A DNA stretch of 64,000 bases, taken from NCBI GenBank assembly GCA_002707145.1, contig PAMD01000017.1:1-64000 (forward strand), in the 5' to 3' direction. The stretch comes from Flavobacteriales bacterium (GTDB taxonomy: Bacteria > Bacteroidota > Bacteroidia > Flavobacteriales > UBA7430). The position numbers and the translations under genes were made by a program. The notes beneath the pieces are model-generated. The model was not told where the DNA came from, did not search any database, and saw only the letters and a list, made by a program, of their open reading frames with translations. This document shows, one piece after another, positions 46,910 to 57,053 of the stretch (position 1 is its first letter; each line of letters starts with the position of its first letter).

Positions 46910-47728
46910 ATGTCGATTCAAAATAAAGATTTTAAAAAAATTACAACTAATGTACTTCAAGAAATGAAGCGCAATGGGGAAAAGATTTCTATGCTAACAG
47001 CTTATGATTTTACTATGGCTAAAATGGTAGATTCTGCTGGAATAGATATTATATTAGTTGGCGATTCTGCTTCCAATGTTATGGCAGGCCATGAGACTAC
47101 CCTCCCAATTACCTTAGACCAAATGATTTATCATGCTTCCTCTGTTGTTCGAGCGGTAGATCGAGCTTTGGTTGTTGTAGACCTTCCATTTGGAACCTAT
47201 CAAGGGAATTCAATTGAAGCCTTAAATTCTGCTATTAAAGTAATGAAAGAGTCCGGAGGACATTCAGTAAAGCTCGAAGGTGGGAGTGAAATCATAGAGT
47301 CTGTAGAACGAATTCTCACCGCTGGAATACCAGTGATGGGTCATTTAGGACTTACACCTCAGTCTATTTATAAATTTGGAACATATTCTGTCAGAGCAAA
47401 GGAGGATCAAGAAGCTCAAAAACTTATGTCAGACGCCAAACTTCTTGAAAAAACAGGTTGTTTTGCTATAGTACTAGAAAAAGTTCCTGCAGAGTTAGCT
47501 AAAAAAGTGAGCGATTCTATACATATTCCTGTCATTGGAATTGGTGCAGGAGGAAATGTAGATGGCCAAGTATTAGTGACTCATGACTTACTTGGAATGA
47601 CTCACGAATTTAGTCCACGATTTTTAAGAAGATATCTTTCATTATTTGATGAAATAACTGGAGCTATTAAGTCTTATGTAAATGATGTAAAAAAGAAAGA
47701 TTTCCCGAACAAAAATGAACAATATTAA
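46910..47728 (+). CDS. panB: 3-methyl-2-oxobutanoate hydroxymethyltransferase
   Basis: Transfers a hydroxymethyl group from 5,10-methylene-THF to 2-oxoisovalerate, the first committed step to pantothenate. Signature [39 protein letters not shown], then [28 protein letters not shown] and [10 protein letters not shown]. The ATG at 46910 is preferred to an in-frame TTG at 46901. 272 residues. Overlaps the next gene's start by one base. No other pan genes are in view. Confidence 0.97.
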   Translation: MSIQNKDFKKITTNVLQEMKRNGEKISMLTAYDFTMAKMVDSAGIDIILVGDSASNVMAGHETTLPITLDQMIYHASSVVRAVDRALVVVDLPFGTYQGNSIEALNSAIKVMKESGGHSVKLEGGSEIIESVERILTAGIPVMGHLGLTPQSIYKFGTYSVRAKEDQEAQKLMSDAKLLEKTGCFAIVLEKVPAELAKKVSDSIHIPVIGIGAGGNVDGQVLVTHDLLGMTHEFSPRFLRRYLSLFDEITGAIKSYVNDVKKKDFPNKNEQY

Positions 47729-48396
47729 TGATTGAAGTTCTTTACGAAGACAATCACATTATTGCGGTGAACAAAAAGTCGGGAGATCTTGTTCAAGGAG
47801 ACAAAACAGGCGATACTGCACTACCTGAAAAGATCAAAGATTATTTACGAAAAAAATACAACAAGCCAGGAAATATATTTTGTGGAGTGATACATAGGTT
47901 AGATCGACCAGTAAGTGGTCTGGTACTGTTTGCTAAGACTAGCAAAGCTCTTAGTCGAATGAACGAACTTTTTAGAAATAAGACAATTCAAAAAACCTAT
48001 TGGGCAATTGTTGAAAATCCGCCCCAAAATAAAAGTGGAAAACTAGAGCATTACCTTATTAAAAGTGTTAAAACAAACAAATCTCAGGCTTTTATTAAAC
48101 CCTATGAGCGTGCATTATTCTCTGTTTTACATTATAAAACCTTAAAAAAATTAAATAGATATACCTTACTTGAAGTAAATCCCATAACAGGAAGGCATCA
48201 CCAAATTAGAGTACAATTATCTCGTTCAAATTCAATAATTAAAGGTGATTTAAAATACGGAGCAAAGCGATCCAACAAAGATAGTTCCATATGCCTTCAT
48301 GCTAGAGAAATAAACTTCATACATCCTGTTAGTAAAGATCCAATTAAAATAATTGCCCCAGTACCAAAAAATAACATTTGGGAGGCATGTAATTGA
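47728..48396 (+). CDS. RluA-family pseudouridine synthase (short form)
   Basis: 222 residues, catalytic domain only, with IEVLYEDNHIIAVNKKSGDLVQ at the start, the nucleophile Asp in HRLDRPVSGLVLFAKT, and NPITGRHHQIRVQL. No S4 domain. Target RNA unknown; small forms of this kind often act on tRNA or 23S rRNA. The start shares a base with the panB stop (TAATG), so the two are coupled. Confidence 0.92.
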   Translation: MIEVLYEDNHIIAVNKKSGDLVQGDKTGDTALPEKIKDYLRKKYNKPGNIFCGVIHRLDRPVSGLVLFAKTSKALSRMNELFRNKTIQKTYWAIVENPPQNKSGKLEHYLIKSVKTNKSQAFIKPYERALFSVLHYKTLKKLNRYTLLEVNPITGRHHQIRVQLSRSNSIIKGDLKYGAKRSNKDSSICLHAREINFIHPVSKDPIKIIAPVPKNNIWEACN

Positions 48397-48399
48397 TAC

Positions 48400-49383
48400 T
48401 TAATCGTTGATGTTCTTATACCATCCAAGAAAGTCAGACACTGTCTCAATAGAACTTTCAACAGGGATATATCCTAAATGTTCTGTTATTTTATCAATAT
48501 TTAATGTAACGGAATATTTTAATACGGCTAATCCATAAACTGTTAAACTAGGTTCTGGATCCCGATAACTAGTTTTTATTTCATTAAACCGAGCCGCAGC
48601 ATAGGCTAAGAAATAAGGCACCGATTTTAGATCAGATTCTCGACCCAATTTAGATAAAATAAGTTTGATCTGATCCCAAAGTTTAATAGTGTCTCCATTC
48701 GTAACATTAAACATTTCTGAATGAGCTTTTTCTTTGTTTTCTATACACAAATTTACGGCATGGCATAAATTATTTATAGAAGTAAAATCAATGACATTAT
48801 CTCCCTTACCAATAATTCGTAACTTTCCATTATTGTAGGCTTTTAAAACTCTTGGAAAGACAACAGTATCTCCAACTCCGATAATAGCTCTTGGGCGAAG
48901 TGCAACGGTAAAGATATTAGAGCTCTCAAGAACGATTCGCTCAGACTCGTATTTAGTAGTCGCATAATAGTTACTATATGCATTCGGATGATGATCTTTC
49001 TCATCTATGTTAAAACGATCTGAATAATTAAAATAAATATTAGCAGTAGATATATATATAATTTGCTTTCCTGGTGCTAAAACTTCTAGGAGATTATTCG
49101 TCGCTAACACGTTTGCTTTATAAAAAGAATCATATGTCCCCCAAATTGAAGACTTAGCCGCACAATGTACTATAACGTCAAATCCTGAAAGCTTGACTCT
49201 GACAAAATTAGAATCGTTCAGATCTCCCACGAAAATTGAGTATCCATTAGCAATTAATTCTTTAGCTTTTAATTTATTACGTCCAGTTCCAAAAACAACG
49301 GAAGTACCAAATTTATTAGCTAAATATCGAAGTATATGACCACCTGCAAAACCAGTAGCTCCTGTAACAAGTATTTTATTCAT
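48400..49383 (-). CDS. NAD-dependent epimerase/dehydratase (SDR, atypical)
   Basis: 327 residues from the ATG at 49383 (MNKILVTGATGFAGGHILRYLA), which places the Rossmann GATGFAG at the usual position; the frame is open to 49422. Extended-SDR features: D-in-VGDLNDSNFV, FDVIVHCAAKSSIWG, the YxxxK pair YYATTKYE, and RPRAIIGVGD. Resembles 3-beta-hydroxysteroid/sugar-nucleotide dehydrogenases; the substrate is not clear. Begins 10 bp after the nitroreductase stop. Confidence 0.9.
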   Translation of the reverse strand: MNKILVTGATGFAGGHILRYLANKFGTSVVFGTGRNKLKAKELIANGYSIFVGDLNDSNFVRVKLSGFDVIVHCAAKSSIWGTYDSFYKANVLATNNLLEVLAPGKQIIYISTANIYFNYSDRFNIDEKDHHPNAYSNYYATTKYESERIVLESSNIFTVALRPRAIIGVGDTVVFPRVLKAYNNGKLRIIGKGDNVIDFTSINNLCHAVNLCIENKEKAHSEMFNVTNGDTIKLWDQIKLILSKLGRESDLKSVPYFLAYAAARFNEIKTSYRDPEPSLTVYGLAVLKYSVTLNIDKITEHLGYIPVESSIETVSDFLGWYKNIND

Positions 49384-49393
49384 TTTTAAAAAA

Positions 49394-49960
49394 TTATTTC
49401 CATTGAGTTTTACTCTCAGCACTTGAAAGTCGAACCCCTTTGCGAATAGATAGATCAGATTTACCTAGATAAAGAAATCCCAATACTTGGTCATTAGAAT
49501 CAAATCCTAAAAAGGTTTTCATTTTGTCTTCGTAGGTAACCCCACCGGTACTCCAGTGAACAGAAACATTATATTCATATGCACTGAGAAGCATGTTTTG
49601 AACAGCACATGAACTTGCAACAATTTCTTCTAATAATGAAATTCGAGTATTAATACTTTTGGCAACAATAATAGCAATAATATGGGATGCTAATTGAGGA
49701 GACTTTAATAGTTTCTCGTACTTTTTAAGTTTGAAATCCTCTGCAGATATTGACTTGTAAAGTTCTGATTGAAAAAATGCAAAATCTTGTTTAGAACTTC
49801 CTGAAAAAACAACAAAACGCCAAGGTTCTGTAGAACCATGAGTAGGAGCCCAATTAGCAGATCGAATAATCTTTTTCACTATATCGTCTGCAACAGGCTC
49901 TCCCGAGAAGAATTTTGGCTTAATATTCCTTCGGTTTTGAATAATATGATCTAAGTTCAT
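49394..49960 (-). CDS. Nitroreductase family flavoprotein
   Basis: 188 residues from ATG 49960 (MNLDHIIQNRRNIKPKFF); seven more codons are open upstream. FMN-binding NRRNIKPK near the N-terminus, ANWAPTHGSTEPWRFVVF and SSCAVQNMLLSAYEYNVSVHWSTGG match the YdjA-like small nitroreductases. Reduces nitro or quinone compounds with NAD(P)H; physiological substrate unknown. Transcribed with the epimerase. Confidence 0.92.
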   Translation of the reverse strand: MNLDHIIQNRRNIKPKFFSGEPVADDIVKKIIRSANWAPTHGSTEPWRFVVFSGSSKQDFAFFQSELYKSISAEDFKLKKYEKLLKSPQLASHIIAIIVAKSINTRISLLEEIVASSCAVQNMLLSAYEYNVSVHWSTGGVTYEDKMKTFLGFDSNDQVLGFLYLGKSDLSIRKGVRLSSAESKTQWK

Positions 49961-50078
49961 TTTTGGATTTAAATAAAACAAATTTTAATTATGCAAATTA
50001 ATAAATATTCAAAAAGTCTACGATATATATTCAGACTAAAAATAAATGAAAATGAATTTTAAATTGTAAAGTAAATAA

Positions 50079-52520
50079 TTAATAGGGATCTACATCTAAT
50101 CGAATATGAACACCTTTAAATAATGTATTAGATTTAAAATTATTTACAAATATACTTAACCTGTTCTTTGCCACTGAATACGAAAGCTCCCGTTCTAATT
50201 TAATCAAAATTTGCTTTTGATAAAATCCTTTAAGCCGCTCTAAAGAAGGATATTCAGGACCCAAAATACGATGTTCAAAAACAGATCTTAGAGAAGACGC
50301 TAAAAATTGAGAAGCTTCATCAGTGGTGTAGCGATTTCGATGACGAACAGTGACATGAATCAACCTAAAATAAGGTGGATATCTAAAAGATTGACGCTCA
50401 TTAAGTTGAGATGCAAGTAACTCCTTATAATTATGATTATTTATCCAATTTAACACATTATGGTCTGCTTGAAAAGTTTGAATAAGTACTTTGCTTCCAG
50501 ATTTTTTTCTGCCGGCTCGACCAGAAACTTGACAAAGCATCTGAAATGCTCTTTCAAAGGCTCTGAAATTTGGAAAATTTAACATCTGATCTGCATTCAA
50601 CACTCCCACCAAGCCTACATGAGAGAAATCAAGACCCTTTGAAATCATTTGAGTACCTACTAGTACATCTATCTCTTGGTCTTCAAATCTATTCAATAAT
50701 TCCTCATAAGCTCCTTTCTTTCTCGTAGTATCTAAATCCATTCGCTGAATCTGTCGATCCGGAAATATCTGATGGAGTTCATCTTCAATTTTTTCTGTCC
50801 CAAAACCTTTCATTAAGAGGTCTTGTTTTTTACAAGAACAACAGGTGGAAGAGCAAGGTGTAGCGAATCCGCAATAATGGCAGCGAAGGCGATTGCTTTT
50901 TTTATGATAAGTCAAGCTCACATCGCAATGTTTACAATGAGAAACGTGTCCACAGGATTGACATTCTTGTTGGGGAGCATAACCTCTTCGATTTTGAAAT
51001 AAAAGAACTTGTTCACCTCGATCAAAAGTATCTTGAATAGAATTAAGAAGCTGCTCAGAAAAATGACCATTCATCCGTTTTCTCTTGTGCTCATAAGAAA
51101 TATCTACTAATGACATTTCAGGGAAACTAAATCCACCAAATCTAGTATTCAATGAATGAATTCCAAATTTTTTTTTAAGAACATTATAGGAAGTTTCTAA
51201 AGAAGGTGTTGCAGAACCTAATAATACTTTAGCCTTATAATAATTACCCATAACGACAGCAAGATCTCTAGCATTATATCTAGGGGCAGGATCCTGTTGT
51301 TTAAATGAACTTTCGTGTTCTTCATCTACAATAATTAGCCCTAAATTATCAAAAGGTAAAAAAACAGAAGATCGGGCACCAACAATAATTGGAAATCGAA
51401 GATTACTTTTCACATCTCTCCAAAGTTCAGCCCTCTCATTAGTTCCAAATCGGGAATGATATACCCCTACTTGTTCTCCAAAAAAGAGTTTTAATCTATT
51501 TACAAGCTGAATAGTCAGAGCTATCTCCGGAACTAAAAGAAGAACTTGCTTACCCAAATCCAAATAGTCTTTCATTAAATGAACATAGACTTCTGTTTTC
51601 CCACTGGAAGTAACTCCATGGAGAAGATTAACCCCTTTTTTTGATGCTCGAAGGTTTTTCAAAACCTTAGATTGTTCAGGATTTAAATTAACCAAAGGAC
51701 GGGTCATTGCTTCCTCATTTTTTAATCGATGAACTTCCTCATACTCAACTTGAATTATTCTCTTTTCGACCAAGCCTTTTGCATAAGAGGTCTTTAACCC
51801 ATTATCCTTACAAAATTTATGAATGGGCACTACTGAAGAAGTTTCATTCAAAAAAAAATCTAAAAAAGATGCTTGCATAGGTGAATGTTTATATGAGCTC
51901 AATAAACTTCTAGCTGATTGTGCAGTCAGCTCAGAGGAAAGTCGAATCATCTTTGTCATTTTTGGTTTAAATCGTTCAAAAACTTCAGACTCAATTTCAA
52001 TAATCTTACGGTCCTGCATCATTTTTATAAGTGGCAAGACAGATTTCCTCTCTAAAATTTGTGCAATTTCTTGAATTTTAAGACGCTTTTGCAGTTCTAT
52101 AGCTTCAACTATTAAATATTCAATGTCGTTGAGGGATGAAGTATTTTGATTCCATTCGGGATGAATAACCACAAAAGTTTCATTAGCGAGCTTAAAAGAT
52201 GAAGGCAAAGCTGCATTAAAAACTTCTCCAAGAGAACACATGTAATAATCAGCAATCCAGTGCCAAAAAGTGATATGCATAAGAGAAACGATAGGGGTCT
52301 CATCTAAAACTTCAAGGATATACTTGACCTCATATTCTGGCTCAATAAAATGAAAATTGGAAACGATTCCTGCATAAACTTTTGTGCGCCCAAAGGGAAC
52401 GGCAACCCTACAACCAACTTGAATTATAGAAAAGTGTGCACTCGTTATCTGGTAGGTAAACTTTTGATTTATCGGTAAAGGAAGAATAACGTCAATATAG
52501 CAGGGCTCTTGGAAAATCAA
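50079..52520 (-). CDS. priA: Primosomal protein N' (replication restart helicase)
   Basis: 813 residues. N-terminal 3'-DNA-binding domain (YIDVILPLPINQKFTYQI), helicase Walker A GVTSSGKTEVY, DEEH box in LIIVDEEHESSFKQQ, zinc-binding cysteines in FQNRRGYAPQQECQSCGHVSHCKHCDVSL and RCHYCG, and the second-lobe VGTQMISKGLDF and QVSGRAGRKKSG motifs. Full length. Its start overlaps the THUMP methyltransferase stop by four bases. Confidence 0.97.
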   Translation of the reverse strand: MIFQEPCYIDVILPLPINQKFTYQITSAHFSIIQVGCRVAVPFGRTKVYAGIVSNFHFIEPEYEVKYILEVLDETPIVSLMHITFWHWIADYYMCSLGEVFNAALPSSFKLANETFVVIHPEWNQNTSSLNDIEYLIVEAIELQKRLKIQEIAQILERKSVLPLIKMMQDRKIIEIESEVFERFKPKMTKMIRLSSELTAQSARSLLSSYKHSPMQASFLDFFLNETSSVVPIHKFCKDNGLKTSYAKGLVEKRIIQVEYEEVHRLKNEEAMTRPLVNLNPEQSKVLKNLRASKKGVNLLHGVTSSGKTEVYVHLMKDYLDLGKQVLLLVPEIALTIQLVNRLKLFFGEQVGVYHSRFGTNERAELWRDVKSNLRFPIIVGARSSVFLPFDNLGLIIVDEEHESSFKQQDPAPRYNARDLAVVMGNYYKAKVLLGSATPSLETSYNVLKKKFGIHSLNTRFGGFSFPEMSLVDISYEHKRKRMNGHFSEQLLNSIQDTFDRGEQVLLFQNRRGYAPQQECQSCGHVSHCKHCDVSLTYHKKSNRLRCHYCGFATPCSSTCCSCKKQDLLMKGFGTEKIEDELHQIFPDRQIQRMDLDTTRKKGAYEELLNRFEDQEIDVLVGTQMISKGLDFSHVGLVGVLNADQMLNFPNFRAFERAFQMLCQVSGRAGRKKSGSKVLIQTFQADHNVLNWINNHNYKELLASQLNERQSFRYPPYFRLIHVTVRHRNRYTTDEASQFLASSLRSVFEHRILGPEYPSLERLKGFYQKQILIKLERELSYSVAKNRLSIFVNNFKSNTLFKGVHIRLDVDPY

Positions 52521-53695
52521 AGGTCTTGATTTTTTAGTTTCTTAGAGCCTTTATACATTTCATACTTAACAAACTTACATTCTAACTTTGCTTGAAAAAT
52601 TTCAATCTTTCTGGAAGCTCTAAGACCAACATGTTTTAAACCTTCTAGATGTGAGCTTAAAAACCAAGCTTCAGCCCCAGAATAATTTTTCTTTAAAGTA
52701 CTACCAATTGATTCATACATTTGAGGTATATCTCCCTGAAGTCTTACCCCATAAGGTGGATTAAATACTAAATGAGTAGGTCCCTCAGGCTTGTATGTAT
52801 CAAAAAAATTGGCACAAGAAATATCGATATACTCCTCCAATCCTGCATTTACAATATTCTTCTTAGCAGATTCAACAGTGTGCGGATCTATATCGTAGCC
52901 AATAATTTTACCAAAACAATACGTTGCTCGTTTCAGTTGACTTTCTCTAATCAATGTCCACAATTCATCATCGTAGTCTGGCCAATCCTGGAAAGCAAAA
53001 TCTGCTCGATTGATATTTGCAGGAATATTTGAGGAAATCATGGCTGCCTCAATTAAAAAAGTACCAGAGCCACACATTCCATCAATAAAAATTGATTTTT
53101 TGTCCCAACCACTAAGTAGAATGAGTCCCGCAGCGAGAGCCTCAGATATAGGAGCTTCATTAGTTTCTATACGATAGCCCCTCTTATGTAGCGATTTGCC
53201 TGAGCTGTCTAAAGATACGGTACATGTTTCCTTATTTATATGAATGTTAATTCTCAGATTGGGATGATCAAGATCGACATCAGGACGCATGCCACACTTA
53301 TCTCTAAACTGATCTACAACTGCATCTTTAGTTTTCAATGCAACATATAAAGAATGATTAAAATGAGGAGAATTAACAAAGGAATCAACAGCAAACTTAT
53401 CATCAATTGTCATATATTGCTCCCAATTAATATTGCGAAGTTCTTTATAAAGTTCTTCGTCATTTCTGACAACAAAAGTCTTGATAGGTTTGATGATTCG
53501 CACAGCTGTTCGAAGAGATAAATTGGCTTTGTACATGAAACCTAAATCTCCTTTAAATTTCACTGCTCGTCGGAGTGTTTGAATATTTTTAGCTCCTAAT
53601 TGAAGAAGCTCATTAGCAAGAATATCTTCCAGACCATGATAAGTCTTAGCGATCATTTCAAAATTATAACTCTGTTCTTTTTTAATCTTTGGCAT
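52517..53695 (-). CDS. THUMP-domain RNA methyltransferase (RlmL N-terminal / YpsC type)
   Basis: Methylates guanine N2 in 23S rRNA in characterised relatives. THUMP domain (about residues 35-155), then Rossmann MTase with DGMCGSGTFLIEAAMI (motif I) and the catalytic NPPYGVRL (motif IV). The frame is open to a TTG at 53722, but that TTG is the tail of a TATATTTG promoter-like element, so I take ATG 53695 (MPKIKKEQSYNFEMIAKTYHGLED), giving 392 residues. The C-terminal rRNA cytosine MTase half of E. coli RlmKL is absent, as usual outside Gammaproteobacteria. Confidence 0.92.
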   Translation of the reverse strand: MPKIKKEQSYNFEMIAKTYHGLEDILANELLQLGAKNIQTLRRAVKFKGDLGFMYKANLSLRTAVRIIKPIKTFVVRNDEELYKELRNINWEQYMTIDDKFAVDSFVNSPHFNHSLYVALKTKDAVVDQFRDKCGMRPDVDLDHPNLRINIHINKETCTVSLDSSGKSLHKRGYRIETNEAPISEALAAGLILLSGWDKKSIFIDGMCGSGTFLIEAAMISSNIPANINRADFAFQDWPDYDDELWTLIRESQLKRATYCFGKIIGYDIDPHTVESAKKNIVNAGLEEYIDISCANFFDTYKPEGPTHLVFNPPYGVRLQGDIPQMYESIGSTLKKNYSGAEAWFLSSHLEGLKHVGLRASRKIEIFQAKLECKFVKYEMYKGSKKLKNQDL

Positions 53696-53719
53696 GCCCT
53701 TTAACCATTTAAATAAATT

Positions 53720-53727
53720 CAAATATA
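53720..53727 (-). promoter_or_regulatory. Candidate -7 element (TATATTTG) of the THUMP MTase-priA operon
   Basis: An exact TAnnTTTG match 24 bases before ATG 53695; its last three bases are the TTG that would otherwise be read as a start codon. Confidence 0.4.
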
Positions 53728-53783
53728 CCTATTTCAATTAGGTAATAAAAAAGTAGATTATATAACTTTATCACCCACATTAT

Positions 53784-54989
53784 TTACTCTAATTTTCCTG
53801 CTATAAACCCCGTGGTCCATGCAGATTGAAAATTAAATCCACCGGTAATTCCGTCTATATCCAAAACTTCTCCAGCAAAATAAATATTAGGACAAACTTT
53901 GCTTTGCATTGTCGTCACCTCTATGTCCTCCAAAGATACTCCTCCGCAAGTAACAAACTCTTCTTTAAAAGTGGTTTTTCCTAAAACTTGGTAAACATCA
54001 TTTAACAAAATATTGATTAATCTATTCAGTTGTTTTTTAGATAAATCTAACCAAATAATATTTGGAGAGATCTGTAATCTATCTATAATATAAAGCCAAA
54101 TACTGTTGGGTAAAGAAAAAGGATTTGCATTAGATATTTTTTTTCGTTTGATTGAATCAAAATTTTCAGATAAAAAACAAAATGCATCCTCTTCATTTTT
54201 AATTGAAATCCAATTGATCTGAACTTTAAATTCGTAATTACTTTGATGTAAAAATCTTGCTCCCCAAGAAGATAACTTGAGAATCCCTGGCCCACTCATA
54301 CCCCAATGCGTGATCAAAACAGGCCCTTGGTATCTGAGTTTTGTACGCTGAATCCGAACAATTGCATTTTCAACCACAACACCCATAAGTTTAGTAATTG
54401 ATTCACCCGGCATATTAAAAGTAAACAAAGAAGGAATAGGAGAAATAATGTGGTGTCCTAATTTTTTCAACCAATCAAAACCTTTGGGTTTCGGGCTTCC
54501 TCCAGAAGCAATAATCACTTTATCAAAATGAAGTTTATGATTTTTAAAGCATAAATAATAACCTTTAATATTAGGGATTATCTCAAGAATTCTAGCATTC
54601 TTAATCAGTTGTATTTTCTTAATTTGAAGCTCTCTTAAAAAGCAATCCACGATAGTTTGAGAATTATCAGAAATAGGAAACATTCTATTATCCGATTCCG
54701 TTTTTAAACCTATTCCTCTCTCTGAAAACCATTTAATTGTATCTCTTGGTTGAAAAACTTTAAATGCTTTTTTTAAGAACTTAGCTCCTCTGGGGTAGAA
54801 TCGGGATAAAGCAGAGGGTTGAAAACAGGCATGTGTTACGTTGCACCTCCCTCCTCCTGATATTTTTACTTTTGAGAGAATCTTATCAGATTTTTCGTAA
54901 AGAAAAACCTCCGCATTTGGATGATGTTCTTTGGAAGAAAATGCTGCGAAAAATCCTGCAGCGCCTCCACCAATTACCGCTACTTTCAT
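53784..54989 (-). CDS. FAD-dependent oxidoreductase, HI0933/BaiN family
   Basis: 401 residues. N-terminal FAD-binding GGGAAGFFAAF, the family signature KISGGGRCNVTHAC, ASGGSPKPKGFDWLKKLGH, and the C-terminal EFVTCGGVSLEDIEVTTMQSK...GEVLDIDGITGGFNFQSAWTTG. Cytoplasmic flavoprotein; BaiN reduces bile-acid intermediates, but most family members have no known substrate. Single gene, 66 bp downstream of typA. Confidence 0.94.
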   Translation of the reverse strand: MKVAVIGGGAAGFFAAFSSKEHHPNAEVFLYEKSDKILSKVKISGGGRCNVTHACFQPSALSRFYPRGAKFLKKAFKVFQPRDTIKWFSERGIGLKTESDNRMFPISDNSQTIVDCFLRELQIKKIQLIKNARILEIIPNIKGYYLCFKNHKLHFDKVIIASGGSPKPKGFDWLKKLGHHIISPIPSLFTFNMPGESITKLMGVVVENAIVRIQRTKLRYQGPVLITHWGMSGPGILKLSSWGARFLHQSNYEFKVQINWISIKNEEDAFCFLSENFDSIKRKKISNANPFSLPNSIWLYIIDRLQISPNIIWLDLSKKQLNRLINILLNDVYQVLGKTTFKEEFVTCGGVSLEDIEVTTMQSKVCPNIYFAGEVLDIDGITGGFNFQSAWTTGFIAGKLE

Positions 54990-55055
54990 ATTTCAAATAT
55001 GAATATTTAAAAAAATTGACCATTAAAAGTGAAATATTTTATTGGTTTTGATGAT

Positions 55056-56819
55056 TTATGAATTAATTTTCCTCATCCTCAAACTCTGAGGTGTTACCTC
55101 CAAATATTCATCTTTGCCAATATATTCCATAGATTCTTCTAATGAAAAAACAACTTTTGGAGCAATTTTCATTGCATCATCAGATCCCGACTTTCTCATA
55201 TTTGTAAGTTGCTTCCCTTTTACAAGATTCACTTCTAAATCATTGTCTCTAGAATGCTCTCCAACCACCTGACCTTTATAAATTATGTCTGCAGGTTCAA
55301 CAAAAAATCGACCTCTGTCCTGGAGCCTATTAATAGCAAAGCCAGTGGACGGACCTTTTTCCATAGAAATTAGAGAACCCTTTGTTCTCGAAACTATATC
55401 TCCTTTGTAAGGACAAAACTCTCTAAATCTATGTGTCATAATTGCTTGACCTGATGTTCCAGTAAGCATGTTATTTCTTAATCCAATTAATCCTCTAGAT
55501 GGGATATCAAATTCTAAATGTTGAAGGTCTCCTTTGGGCTCCATAACCAAAAGGTCTCCCTTTCTTTGCGTAACTAATTCTATTGCCTTACCAGAGTATT
55601 CCTCAGGCACATCTATAACTAAAGTCTCGTATGGCTCGCATTTTACTCCATCAATTTCTTTTTCAATGACTTGTGGTTTTCCAACCTGAAGTTCATAGCC
55701 TTCTCTTCTCATCGTTTCAATAAGAACAGACAAGTGAAGGATACCTCTACCATATACATTAAACTTATCTTCTGAATTTGTAGTCTCTACTTTCAGAGCA
55801 AGATTTTTCTCTGTTTCCTTAAATAGTCGATCTCTTAGATGTCTAGAAGTAACAAACTTCCCTTCTTTCCCGAAAAATGGAGAATTATTAATAGTAAACA
55901 ACATACTCATCGTAGGCTCATCAACAGATATTCTTGGCAATGCCTCAGGTGCATTAATATCAGAAAGAGTATCACCAATTTCAAAATCATCCAAACCAAT
56001 TACTGCACAAAGGTCTCCACTTCTGACTCTAGTAACTTCAGTTCTACCGAGACCTTCAAAAACAAAGAGTTCTTTGATTCTAACTTTTTTATTCACACCA
56101 TCTTTACACAGCATGTAATCTTTTCCCTTTTCAACATCACCGCGGAACACTCTTCCTATGGCAATCCTACCCTTAAAACTTGAAAAATCTAATGAAGTAA
56201 TTTGCATTTGAAGCGTTCCAGGTCTGTAGGGTGCCTCAGGGATACTTTCAATCACAGCATCTAGCAAAGCAACAATATCTTTAGTTGGTTTTTGCCAGTC
56301 TGTACTCATCCATCCTTCTTTGGAGGATCCATAAATAGTCACAAAATCAAGCTGGTCTTCGCTGGCGTCTAAATTAAACATCAAATCAAATACTTGCTCC
56401 TGGACGATATCAGGCGTACAGTTTTCTTTGTCTACTTTATTTACAACAACGATAGGTTTTAATCCAAGAGCAATTGCCTTAGTGAGAACAAATCGAGTTT
56501 GGGGCATGGCACCCTCAAAAGCATCAACAAGTAACAAAACTCCGTCTGCCATTTTCAAAACACGTTCCACTTCACCACCGAAATCTGCATGGCCAGGGGT
56601 GTCGAGAATATTAATTTTAACACCATTATAATTTGCAGCGACATTCTTTGAAAGAATCGTAATTCCTCTTTCACGCTCTAAATCATTGTTATCTAATATG
56701 AGTTCTCCAGAATCTTTTCTTGGATTCATAATTTGACATTCATGTATAATCTTATCAACCAAAGTAGTTTTTCCGTGATCAACATGGGCAATGATTGCAA
56801 TATTTCGAATAGATATCAT
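55056..56819 (-). CDS. typA: Translational GTPase TypA/BipA
   Basis: 587 residues. A ribosome-associated GTPase involved in 50S assembly and stress or cold adaptation. G1 AHVDHGKTT, G2/G3 ERERGITILSKN and DTPGHADFGGEVERVL, G4 NKVDKE. The EF-G-like domains III and V and the BipA-specific C-terminal domain (SRTKGSLISMEKGPSTGFAINRLQDRGRFFVEP, ending PQSLRMRKI) are all present. The conserved N-terminus MISIRNIAIIAHVDHG fixes the start. Confidence 0.97.
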   Translation of the reverse strand: MISIRNIAIIAHVDHGKTTLVDKIIHECQIMNPRKDSGELILDNNDLERERGITILSKNVAANYNGVKINILDTPGHADFGGEVERVLKMADGVLLLVDAFEGAMPQTRFVLTKAIALGLKPIVVVNKVDKENCTPDIVQEQVFDLMFNLDASEDQLDFVTIYGSSKEGWMSTDWQKPTKDIVALLDAVIESIPEAPYRPGTLQMQITSLDFSSFKGRIAIGRVFRGDVEKGKDYMLCKDGVNKKVRIKELFVFEGLGRTEVTRVRSGDLCAVIGLDDFEIGDTLSDINAPEALPRISVDEPTMSMLFTINNSPFFGKEGKFVTSRHLRDRLFKETEKNLALKVETTNSEDKFNVYGRGILHLSVLIETMRREGYELQVGKPQVIEKEIDGVKCEPYETLVIDVPEEYSGKAIELVTQRKGDLLVMEPKGDLQHLEFDIPSRGLIGLRNNMLTGTSGQAIMTHRFREFCPYKGDIVSRTKGSLISMEKGPSTGFAINRLQDRGRFFVEPADIIYKGQVVGEHSRDNDLEVNLVKGKQLTNMRKSGSDDAMKIAPKVVFSLEESMEYIGKDEYLEVTPQSLRMRKINS

Positions 56820-57053
56820 GGTTCAAAAATTAAGAATGCGAAAATACACAGAATAAATCATTGACTGAATAAATTGAAGATTTATTTACTTTTTAAATGC
56901 CATTTTAAATACTTTTGATAAATAATTTAAAGATTAATTGACTTGATTAACAAGTATTATTTTTAAAAATTCAAATGATGAAAAAAAATATTAGTAATTA
57001 AAAGCCAAAAAAGATAATTGTACTGATATAATATATTTGAGAAAATCATTAGC

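Noticed and set aside
54985..55003. 19-bp palindrome TTCATATTTCAAATATGAA over the BaiN-like start codon
   Set aside because: Nearly all A/T, and about one such palindrome is expected by chance in 64 kb of this composition.
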